Assembly (NCBI GenBank): GCA_004802705.1
Contig: SGPL01000030.1
Span: forward strand, 50,511-114,510
DNA length: 64,000 bases
Source: Bondarzewia mesenterica
Taxonomy: Eukaryota; Basidiomycota; Agaricomycetes; Russulales; Bondarzewiaceae
Reading direction: 5' to 3'
This document shows, piece after piece, positions 49,002 to 59,480 of this stretch; the stretch's first letter is position 1; each line of letters opens with the position of its first letter. The notes beneath the pieces are model-generated. The model searched no databases. It had not been told where the DNA came from and saw nothing but the letters and a program-made list of their open reading frames with translations. The position numbers were made by a program, and so were the translations under genes.

Positions 49002-50372
49002 CTATAACAGTGATGGTGCGAAGGAAAAGGTAATGAGAAGTGCCCCAAATAGGAGGGGTATTGGTGACAGTAGCCAAGGCATGGGGGAGTTTCGGCTTGC
49101 TCTGCGAAAACGGGTATCAACATATTAAGACAAGCAGGCTAAGGGTTGAATGATAGAGAGCTCACGATGATGCTGCAGGCTTGGACAATAGCTGCACCTC
49201 CAGCAACGCTACCAATCCATCAACGGCATTTGTCCCATTTGCACCAACGGTTAGATAGTGGTTGATGCCATCAGATGTATTCTGAAGCAAGCCTGAGACG
49301 TATTGAACACGAGTTTGATATATGTAGCCATTAGAGGACGTCTGCCCCGAATACGAGGATTGATTGGTTAGGTTTGGGGTTGGTATAATGGATGACTGGG
49401 CGGTGACGTTTCCCACTAGCCAATCTCTGTGAATCGTTGAAGATCAAGGCATTGAAGTTGAAAGTGATAACAAAGCATACCGAGCCAGATTGTATCTATG
49501 AAGAACGCATGAGCAAAGGCTTAAAGAATGAGCTTCTTGTCACAGTACGTACCCATTGAATATGATATCATGTTGCACTGACAATTTATCAGACAGAAAA
49601 ATATGGACGACGGCAACCGGACATACGCTTATCTGGTAGCTCGTATGATACAGCCATGAAAATCGCACCACTGTGAGCGGGAAAAATGAGCCTTTTGGCA
49701 GAGCGGCTGCCCAAACTACACACACCTATTCGCTTCTTTTCCATCCTGTACCCAATATCGGAAGTGGTTGCCACCTTCAATTGTCTCTTGACAAGTACCA
49801 AACGTGGGATTGCCATAGTCCCACCGAATTACTGCCGTCTCATTCCCTGACCACAGCATAAGTGAAGTAGAATACGCGAGAGGTTTGAACTCTACTCACG
49901 AAGTCCATCACCGTCACCAAGGTTTGCGCCTTGGTCACCTCCCGAGTGCTGTCCAAGGCATTCACTTGCAAAACCAAATGACCTAGCTCGGTTTCAGTAG
50001 CTATCATCGCTATGACAGCCTTCGAACCCACTGGAAATAATTACGCAGACCACCATCAGTCTGTTGGTCCACCAGCACGCTCGAGTCAGACGTTCCCAGA
50101 AGAATCGCGTTTATTGGCTCTTGAAGGCCTGCAGGAAATGTACCCTGCACTGTCTAAATACAAAGTGAGACATGAGTAGAGCAGGCGTGATACTGCAAAC
50201 GCACTGTCAAAAAACTGCCTCCGTTGTTGCGAGGGTCGTAGTAGCCTTGTGATGGAACATTTCGAGAATCACGTCCCGAGAGCGGGGTTGGCGGGTGACC
50301 GCGATATTGATTGACAGTAGCAGATGCAGTAGTGGAGGATAAAAGAAGGAGTATTAGGGCAGCAGTGGACAT
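49002..50372 (-). CDS. Secreted protein, probably C-terminally anchored, unknown function
   Basis: Nine exons on the minus strand: 50372-50205, 50153-50032, 49982-49900, 49846-49726, 49670-49627, 49577-49553, 49495-49481, 49426-49166 and 49101-49002. They give 312 residues in consistent phase. Exon 7 is only 15 nt and supplies the YNLA of a GYNLARDWLVG stretch. An 18-residue signal peptide is followed by a Gly/Asn-rich domain with DQQTDGGLRNYF, ECLGQHSGGDQGANLGDG, TCQETIEGGNHFRYWVQDG and SDGINHYLTVGANGTNAVDG. I recall similar uncharacterised proteins in many mushrooms. Several N-x-S/T sites fit a glycosylated outer-surface protein. The C-terminus is Ser/Ala-rich and ends in a hydrophobic stretch (LLFGALLITFSFAPSLL), suggesting a GPI anchor or a membrane span. 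If the last intron is not removed, the protein stops at SS and would be soluble. An upstream in-frame ATG at 50438 would spoil the signal peptide. Confidence 0.82.
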
Positions 50373-51099
50373 GCCGAACACAATGGGGAAGGGATAGTGG
50401 AAAGTGAAGAAGCGAACAGACGCAACTTCCACCAACACGGTCCCGCCGCGAAGCCGCCCACGGTCAAGTTTCGGTTGCTAATCTCGGCACACAAAATATG
50501 CCTGCTGACTCAGCTTCAAAGAAACAATGTCGCGACTCGCGACTTGGAATTTGACAACCACCTTGTCCTCCCTTTTGAGAACATCGCAACTGCCGTACAC
50601 TCAATTTGAAGGGTTTCTGCTTTACCAATTCTTAATCTATGGTACCACTGCTTTCTGCGAAAGCCCAGCTGATCGTCTCGTGCGGATCCGGGATATCACC
50701 TAGGTTTTTTCCCCGGCATTGACTCGACTTACTGTTCACTAACGCTCTATGCGGCCATTGCCAGTGTGTATGCGCGCACTGCAACAGTATATAGAATTGT
50801 AGCCCGTTGGCTTATGGTCTACGGCGGGCAGCGCGCGCAGCTGTTGGTCGGATGAGGTAGTACCAGTCACCACGCATATCACGGTACCATAGTCTCTTCC
50901 TTGCGACGCATCTGACCGCAGCGTCGCTCATGTTGATGAACTCCGCCGCAGCGAAGGTTTCATGATCCAAATCTCTGAACATTCAATTTTTATCTATGGC
51001 ATCGTACACTGCTCGCACCTCTATAACACAAAGTGATTTGCTGAGTTCCAAACCTATCCCATGAATTAACATGGCCACTAACAGGAATCGAAGACTGCC
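50373..51099. other. Divergent intergenic region
   Basis: Between the start of the secreted-protein gene (minus) and the kinase-like gene (plus). I looked here for the missing N-lobe of the kinase and found no glycine loop or VAIK-type segment. Confidence 0.5.
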
Positions 51100-51910
51100 A
51101 TGACGTTGCACTTGAGCGAGGAAATGTTTCACGGCCATGAAACAGAGACTTCCGCTCGAGTAAGGTGTCGTAACTTCAGGGGCGACTTATGTGTCTCCTT
51201 CAGCGCTCCTCTTGTGCACTCGAAGCGACGAGTCAGATCATGGAGGTATGTCACCACCTTTGTGCTCACCTTTACTTACTCTGCTCACCTCGATGCAGGG
51301 TGTGACATTTCTCCACAACCATCTCGTTGCGCATCGTGTACACGACCCATTTATCCTTGCTCTCCTGCCATGAGACTCACATGTTCACACAGGATCTTTT
51401 TATTAGCAACTTTCTCCGTTCGCGCCGTAATGGCAAGTACAACGTCAGCACCGAGAAAGACTTCCTCCGACCCCGCTACTGCATTATCGACTTTGAGTGG
51501 GCGGTGCGCTTCCTCTCCAGCTCCAATCCCGTCAGCCGTACTGTGGTTGGACCACCGACCCGGTGGGACGACTACCGTCGTCCTGCTCCTCCCGAGATGC
51601 GATCCAGCCAGCCCTATTGCCCATTCAAGGCTGATGTTTGGCAGCTGGGGTGCACGTTTCTCTTTTGCTTCCAGGTATGCCTGCAAGTTGTTCTGTTCAT
51701 ATCTAGCTTGTTTAGGTCCTTCATCTAGCATCTTGGAGAGACAATCCCCGAAATCATACAGCCCTGAGGTTCATGAACGCCGACAGTCCCGATGCTCGCC
51801 CTACAGCTCGTGCCGCGGTCGAGCGTTTGAACCGTCTCCGAACCGCGATACCATCCAACATCTTGCGGCAATCAATCGACGAACCGGAATGGTCACTACC
51901 TGAGGATTAG
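51100..51910 (+). pseudogene. Truncated protein-kinase-like gene with DFE in place of DFG
   Basis: Exons as proposed: 51100-51159, 51204-51245, 51299-51337, 51393-51674 and 51729-51910. Only the C-lobe of a kinase is visible: MEGVTFLHNHLVAHRDLFISNF (HRD and the +5 Asn intact), then CIIDFEWAVRF, where DFG should stand, PPEMRSS for the APE motif, and a FKADVWQLGC helix F. The glycine loop, catalytic Lys and alpha-C are missing. The layout recalls a kinase-like family expanded in basidiomycetes. In the last exon the frame runs to EIIQP and resumes at RFMNADSPDARPTA only if one base is added in the CCC at 51762-51764. Truncation, the DFE change and the shift together favour a pseudogene. An inactive pseudokinase is possible if the shift is a sequencing error. 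Confidence 0.65.
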
Positions 51911-52823
51911 GATCATCACGGATTTCGTCTCTGCCTGAGAAACTGGCGCAACTTGACCGAGTGGTACGACATTGTGTCGCCTTGCCATTGCCTTGGGCGG
52001 TCTCTGCCATTTTCTTTTTGACATCCTGGCCAGTTGTATACAATGTGTGTCGAATATAGCTTGCCCACCGTATACCCCCTTCTACCTCTGGGGTTCCACC
52101 AGGATCCGGAAGCTGCCGCCTACAACATCAACAACTATCACGATTGACATCTGGTACGGTTCCGACCCTCGCCACCTGCTTTTTGCTAAGTTTTACTGAT
52201 TCTTTTTAGACTAATGTAGTCAGATGCAATCGTAGTGCTTAACTTCACCAGGGACTACACCAATTGTCGATACTAGAAAACTGGAACCTAAGTCACTTTT
52301 ACGAATCTTAAGGTATATACCGTACAATAACGCACAGCTCAGTGTCGACGTGCCAATTCCGTTTCGATATTATGACTGTTGTCTCAGTATGTACAACATA
52401 AATGGAAAATTTTGTTCGAGACTCGATCGGAGGACGTGTTGCCAGCTTGAACTTCCCACGAATCCAAAAAAAGGTTGGGAATAGTATGTCGCAGTACAGC
52501 GGAGTACAGCATCTCAACTTTACCAGCAACCACGAGGCAGGACCATTTCTGCGCTGCTTTCAACGCTCCCACCGCCGTTGCTGTCGGCCGCAGTTTCGAG
52601 GCTCAATCTGCTACTTGTCGGCGCGTGCGTTTATTGGCTCCTCACAACCCACAAGGCGCTCTTTTCCGCTTTTTCTTTTGATCGAGGCATTGTCTCCACG
52701 TTTTCCCCCCCTTTTTTCCCGCCTTTCTTTCCTCTGCCTCCTCATCAACGGTCAAGCTCCCTGCCTTCTCTGCCTTCTAACGGTCCCTTTCTTGATGACA
52801 ATTTACGTGGATAGTTCCACTCG
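51911..52823. other. Intergenic region
   Basis: Mostly pyrimidine-rich sequence upstream of the serine-rich gene. It probably holds that gene's promoter and leader. No other gene is supported. Confidence 0.5.
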
Positions 52824-55800
52824 ATGACATCCCGCCCCCGCCCGTCCTTTACGCACAAGCGACGTCCGTCATCTGCCATTTTCATCGGTTTAAACCCTGC
52901 GCCCAATCTCCCTGACTTGCCTGAACCACCCAGTCCTGGCGCAGCTTCGAACGGCTCCGGTCTTCCTTCTCCTCCAGCTACCAACTCGACCGGCAGTGGC
53001 AGCACGGAAGACAATCCTGGTAGCCTCCGCAGACGCTCGACATCAGAGTCCGCTAGCGCATCTATCAGTGATTATGCATCCCGCTCCCGCCCAACTACTC
53101 CCGAGGACGAAGAGATGGCCAGCGATGCAGAAGATCATACCGCCAGGTTCACGCACAGGCGGCCGTCGCAGGCGTCTTCGGAAAATGCGGCCGCGCTGCA
53201 GCGAGTTATGAGCCTGACGCAACGCAACCGGATCGTGAGCCTTCCCTTGTATTTTTTTTTATGTGCATGCCTCTTAAACATGCATATATGCATATCATCC
53301 GGACCATCAGGCGCTTGACAAGCTATCTCGACTAAATACACCTTCACCATCCCTCAGATCCTCTTCCGCCGCCCTTCCCCCTCTCACTGGCCCATCTTCC
53401 TCAGCTAGTGCCTTATCGTCCAGGCTTTCTCATAATTCTCATACCTCCAACGGTCGTTATCGAGAATCTGCGCGATCTGGTTCCGAGACGGAGCGCGAAA
53501 GCCAGCATACAATGTCCTATTCTTCTGATGATCAGTCCCCTACACCTCCTTCTTCAACTTTCCAATTGTCTCGTCCGCGAACTTCATCTGCCCCCTCATC
53601 CCCTACCAAGGTTCGTAATACAGCTCGAAGTCGAGTGTCTTCGCCTGGCGCTAGCGCTGTTCAGAAGACACCCAAAAAACGCGCGTCCATGGTGTTGTCG
53701 GTACCGGACGCAGATCGTGATTACGATGATGCGAACGACGTGACAACTGCTGCTCTAGCTGCCGTTGCATCTCTGCGGAGAAGCCCGACTACCACAACGA
53801 ACAGCAGACGAAGTAGACAAGCTTTGCCAAAGGAGTTTCGAGATAGGGAAAGCAAGGTCAGCACTGGCTTTGTTTTACATCCGTCAGCAATGCTTATGAC
53901 TTGTGAATGCTCTGCAGACATCTATCCCCCCTACAACTCCTCATCGACGTCCGTCTCGCGATCGACACACTTTTGCTACACGTGGCTCTCCCTCGCCTAA
54001 GTCATCGGCGGCGACCCTTTATGGTACAGGCCAGCAGCTCTCTCCTCGTCCGACACGTGCAGGAGGTAGCAGATTTGCGTCAACGGTGCGCGAATTGACA
54101 CGGAGGCATCAGACACGATGGATGTCGGAGGATCTTACTGCCGCAACTTCTGCGTCTCTCGACAATGACGACGCCGATTCGCCTGATCGACCGAATGCAA
54201 CCAGGAGTGGACTTGGGCGGCGACAGACTATCAGAGGGGGCAGTATGGAAAATGTCCTGGGAACGCGATTGGTCGGCTCTGGTTTACGTGCGGCTGGGAT
54301 CGGTATGCGTCGTGATGGCGGTGAGGATGTGATCGTCAATCAAGAAGGGCGGGATCAGGCACGTAAGACGCGATCTAGTGGCACATCTCATGCGGACTGG
54401 GAAGACGACCCCGGACCGAGCAGGGCAAGCGGGCCTTCTCGTGCATCTGAACGATCAGGTTTCTTATACGATCCTCGAACCCCAGCCAACAACTCATCCT
54501 CACAACTTCGGCTTGATCGTGCGGAGCGTGCTGTTCATTCAGGACCAAGACCTGCGACTTCGATGGCTGATTTTCGTGCTGGCGATGACTCGGATCGTGC
54601 AGCTCTGTCGGGTACCGCACCGCCCAGCTTACGCACATCCAAATCAACGTATGCATTGGACCGGGACCGAGAGGGCATTGGTTCCCGACAACAGATGCAT
54701 CCATATTCACTACAGGCGCCTCTATTTCAAGAACGTGCATATGGATCCCCGCGCTTTCGTGGGAGAGATATCACGACCTCTCGGCCGGCTAAGGGATCGT
54801 CTTCGTCGGATTCTCAAGCGGTGGAGCACATACGGCTCATGGGCGAATCATTGTCCGTTTTTGAAAACCTCTTGTCGCGCCTGCCGAGCATGGGCGAGAC
54901 GACGACGACGACGATACCGGAGCTCTACCGCAATGCACGGAGCATGGTTCGGTTTTCTGAACAAGTCAATGAGATGCTGCGAACAAAGACGAATCGAGCC
55001 TTGGAGCGGCAGATCGATGCTGAGGTCGAGGACGACTCGGGGGGTACCGATATGGTGGCCTTGTGGAACGATGTGGGGATGGATTTCAGGGACTGTTTGC
55101 GGGTGAGTGATGAATTAGTGCGGACGATGACTGGATTTTTGCTCGGGGTGGGTAAGGTGTTGCGGGAGGCTGCCCCGGCACCTGGGACACCTGGCGCGCA
55201 GCATCTGAGAGGGATGAGTCTAGACGATGGTCTGGTGCGTGGGTTGGGAAGAGGTGCCGATGAGCGTTCGTCGACGGCTGGAAGTGGCAAGGGAAGCGCG
55301 GATGGGAGGAAGAGCGCAGATGTTAGGAGAAGTTGGGATTTGGCGAGGACAGACAAGCAGTTGGATAGAGATGCATACAAGAGGGCATCGAGTAGGGCGG
55401 ATGGGATAATTGCGAGGTCGACATCTTCACTGCTCAGGGAGAGGGCAGGAGACCGGGAACGAACAGGTTCGGAGCAGGTCAACTTGGATGCAGACCAGGA
55501 TCTGTCACCTCCTCGTAACGGGCCTTCGGCACCGACAAGGCAGCTATATACTCCCAGATACCAGCGGGATCGAGCGGCCATTGCATCGCTTGCCATGAGC
55601 TCCAGGACAGAGCTCTCTACCATCCAATCACAGCAGAGCATACACGACTACGATCCATCCCCTACTCCAGCATCACGGAATCAGAGCGTGCTAGGATCAG
55701 ACCGTCATCGCTCGTTACCGCCGCTGTCTATCCCCTCACCCCTTCCTTCGCTTCCCTCCGAATCTTCTTTAAGCCAGAGGACCTCTGCGAACGAAAGCGG

Positions 55801-56281
55801 TAACCGTCGAAAAATATCAACCGCCTCTAACATGACGGTGCGCGCTAATCCCAACTTCAATATCTCAATTCCTAGCGCAACAACGGCTCTCACGCCTCAT
55901 ACCGTCTCCAACAATGTCACCCCGGATAAGGCGGCATTTCCTATGCTCAGGAGTGATTCAGGCGATTCTGCAACGTCGACATCGAAGCGGAACACGGTCA
56001 TCTTCTCGCGACCATCGACGGTTTCCGTGTCAGCCCTGAGCGGCGTACAGCAACGTGATAGTCGCAAACGTACTATTTCTGCGACATCGTCGACTTCCAT
56101 GAATGAAGATTTGGTTGTCGCTGCGTCCAGTGTTGCTGCGCCGGACGTACGTACGCCGCGCTCGGGGTCTGAGACTGAACGTCCTAAGCCCAATACCGCC
56201 GGTCGGAGGACGCTTGGTGCTTCGCGAACGCGTGTGTCGCTGGATGCTGCTTTGGAAGAAGAGGCCAAGGGGGGGGAGTAG
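52824..56281 (+). CDS. Large Ser/Arg-rich protein with a central helical region, unknown
   Basis: Three exons: 52824-53234, 53311-53856 and 53918-56281. They give 1106 residues in consistent phase. Most of the protein is disordered, rich in Ser, Arg, Pro and Thr, with many SP/TP and RRxS-type sites, so heavy phosphorylation is likely. One ordered part stands out at about residues 620-732: it begins VEHIRLMGESLSVFENLLSRLP, passes through IPELYRNARSMVRF and ends FLLGVGKVLREAAP, predicted as a bundle of amphipathic helices. There is no signal peptide, membrane span or catalytic motif. I think it is a basidiomycete scaffold, perhaps in the cell cortex, polarity or spindle context, but that is a guess from composition. 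Some codon-level shadows on the other strand are long because of the biased composition and are not genes. Confidence 0.82.
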
Positions 56282-58736
56282 CAGTGAAAGAAGTGGGAGC
56301 AGCAGCCAGGCACAGAGTGGTAGAAGAGAGCGACGGCGAATGGTCACAGAAATTTTCTCTTAACCTCTCGTGCTTCCTCTCAAAGGGCTGTGTGTATCTT
56401 TAGCGCCTCTCATTCTGCTTCGTCGTGAGTCTGCCACCGAACTTGCTCTGTCGTGCCTTCAATCATGATTCTTACTTTTTAATTCTCCTTTCGCAGACTG
56501 TTGACCAGCCTTTTTTTGTCGGCTTCACTTTCCATGTTTTTATTACGAGTCAGGCGTGCATGGCGTCGTGACTGGCTCTATTAGCTTCTGGCCTTGCTTC
56601 ATCGGACGATTTCTTGTCGACTTCCGGTACACCTTCCCCGTGCGATCCCTCCTTCCTACAGATCCGTCTGCTTCTCACCTCGTTTTCACTTGTAACCTCG
56701 GTGAGCCGGTCCACATGCGTAATCCACCACTCCCTTTTGGCCCATCCACTTGACATTCCCTGTTCGATACACTCCTCCCTTCTTTTGTCCACTTTGCCCT
56801 TGTTCTCTTTTTCTTCTTGGCCCCTTTTGTGACATCAAGTGTTTCTTTTAGCAACCTGCCACGTCGCACGTATGTTTAAATATGGGTTAGTCTCATGCAC
56901 GAAATATGATTTGAAAAATTATCGGGTTTGACTGCGTTGATGCCAGCTGGTTTTGAAGTGATCAATTTTTGGTATCGGGTGCTAGCGGTACGAATAGCGT
57001 CTAGTAACAGATCGTCGATCGTCTATCGGAGCTTATACGTTCCTAATGCTCGAGAGGAGTCGGAAGCGGACGCGAAGCGTGGGCTGGTGAACATCAACAG
57101 CTAGAGGATATGGTATACAAGTGGGACCGATAGACGAAGCCTTTTGAATCTTTTAAGACCAAAGGCTGTGCATGAAATTGTACATATGTTTTCGGATATT
57201 TCCTTCTCGTCTGCAGGCTGAAACCGCTCGTCGCGTGTAAGTCACAGCTACCTCAATAATGAGCGGCCTTGCAACTTGACATGGTTCTAATAAGGCCCCC
57301 TGCATATCCCTATACGATCAGTGAGAAGAGGCTGTACAATGAGAGTGAGAAAGGGATAAGACAACGCTGCAAGGTAATGGCATACTTAAGGGGGCCCTTT
57401 CGGCCATACGCGACATCTAAAATATGAGTGAGATACTCTTGTTCTCCTGCATGCGCGCGTTGACGTTTTTTTGACTTCCTGTGACAGTATTACTTACACC
57501 CATTGGCCGTGCGTGATGGATAGGACGATGCATGCCTTCCTGGCTCGCTTGATCTCGTGGTACCTCATTTCTTCACCCTCCCATGTTCCCAAGATAGTAC
57601 GTGCATCATCCGAGCATTTGAGTCGCCAGAATTGGCTGTTGCATGCTCGTCCTTGATCAAGGACAGCAAAAACGAGGCACTGTACCGAAGACAATTGTCA
57701 GGAAGGAGTCGCACCTGTCGCGATGCCGACCTGTATAGTGGCAGCGCGACTTTCTTTCCTGCGAAGAGTTTCCCCAAGGCCATTGATATGCGGACACGTA
57801 GAGCGAGCTCGGGCTTGGGTGTGCGAGAATGTGGAATGTATGAAGTTGCAGCGGTACTACTGTCGCGGCCGACGACTTTTGAGTATTGTCAGTTTGACGC
57901 TCCGTGTAATGTGTGTGCTCGGAGCTGAATAGCACTTTTTGGACGGTCGACGCAAGGATGACATGGATGGGTTTCCTGCGTAAATCCACCTTGGATCTAT
58001 CTAGGGCTGTCGGGCCACATTCATTGATTCAGATCGACCTCAGGCTGGTTCCTGCAGCTGGTCATGATCGTTTGTCGGATGCGCTATCCAGTCACTGCAC
58101 GTTGAAGTTGAACGTTGAACGTTTGAACTCTCCGGCTGGTGACCAGTGACCCGTCGACTCGGATTCGAATGCGCCACGAATTCGATTGACCAACGAAGGA
58201 GAAATATGGATGGGGTTGGGACGAGAGAAGGGGACGAAGTTCGAACGACTTTTGAAAGGAAAGATCCACCGAAAGGGTTCTGTGTGCACCGGCTAGCTGG
58301 CAGTAATCGCATTCGGGAATGCGTGGGACGTCCGTGGGCGTGGTACATATGTACGACCCATCCGAGATCCGAATCCGATATCCAAACACCCAAGGGCCTT
58401 GACACGTCCGGACTCCGAGCAGCTCCTGCGATGCGGCCTCATGCACATGCCGATAGGCTGAGGTTGGTCGACCGTTGATGACGCCATGTGATCTTACTTA
58501 CTCGATCCTCTTTGAATTTGATCCGGCAGTCTGCCAGTCAGTGAACCGTATGCGGCGCCAGTGACTTACATGTAGAGTGACGCATTATAATTACGCACGA
58601 GCACGCGCGATCCGATATGATATATGAGCGCCGAGTCGACGCGAACTGTCCAATCGGGGACCAGAACGACAGGAGGGGGAAGGAGAATCGACGTTGAAAT
58701 TTGAAATATTGATATTGAAGAAGAAGCTCGGGGGAG

Positions 58737-58755
58737 TTTTTTTTTTTTTTTTTTT
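58737..58755 (+). repeat. Poly-T run, 19 bases
   Basis: An uninterrupted T19. Its length may be unreliable in a draft assembly. Confidence 0.8.
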
Positions 58756-58848
58756 GACAGGTGTCACTGTCAGGTGCGGTGTCCAATGACGTTACGAGGC
58801 CGCGGCGAAGCCCTTTCAAATTTCAGAACTCAGAACTCAGGCTTTCGA

Positions 58849-58950
58849 GGTCGGTCGGTCGGTCGGTCGGGACGGATTCGACGTGTATTGTGTATTGTGT
58901 ATTGTGCACAGGATGATGGATGTCGATGATGGATGATGGATGGATGATCA
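58849..58950 (+). repeat. Adjacent microsatellites: GGTC, GTGTATT and GGAT-type
   Basis: (GGTC)5 at 58849-58868 and (GTGTATT)3 at 58883-58903 are followed by interspersed GATG/GGAT units up to about 58950. Confidence 0.8.
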
Positions 58951-59455
58951 CCGGCTGGACCAGAAGGTCGTCAACGTCACGTTTGCAAAGCACGGGACGC
59001 GCGACGGACGCATACTTTACTTACACCGTACAGCGCGACTTGCTTCAAGCATCTGAATCGCCGCCCCTTTCCTGTGAAGAAGGGATCCGGACCGTCGTCG
59101 TCGACGGGCGGTGCGAAATCATAAATGGGTCTTCGATGGCTGTGCTCAACTCGACTTGCGACAAAAATTGGCAAACCACAGAGTGTGATTGATTGTGATG
59201 CCGCGCACTCTGCGTATCAGCACGACCCGTCCGCGTCCTGCGTCGGTGAACGTCGTGGAGACCGACCGCCATTAAATCAGTTTTCGCAATCCGAATCCGA
59301 ATCCGATCGGCGCGCGTTCAGAAAAAGCCAAAATCGCATCGTCTTGGGTTCGTCTTGGTTATGGTTATGGTTATTCGCAGGTTATTGGTTGCCTTGAAGC
59401 CTGAAGCCTGAAGGATCCGTCGCCGATTCGAAAGCCACTCACACTCACTGTGTAT

Positions 59456-59480
59456 GATAGGATAGGATAGGATAGGATAG
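59456..59480 (+). repeat. (GATAG)5 microsatellite
   Basis: Five perfect GATAG units in tandem. Confidence 0.85.

Noticed and set aside
51160..51179. A 20-nt intron in the kinase-like gene
   Set aside because: Too short to be spliced; a 44-nt intron ending at 51203 keeps phase and reads into the family sequence.
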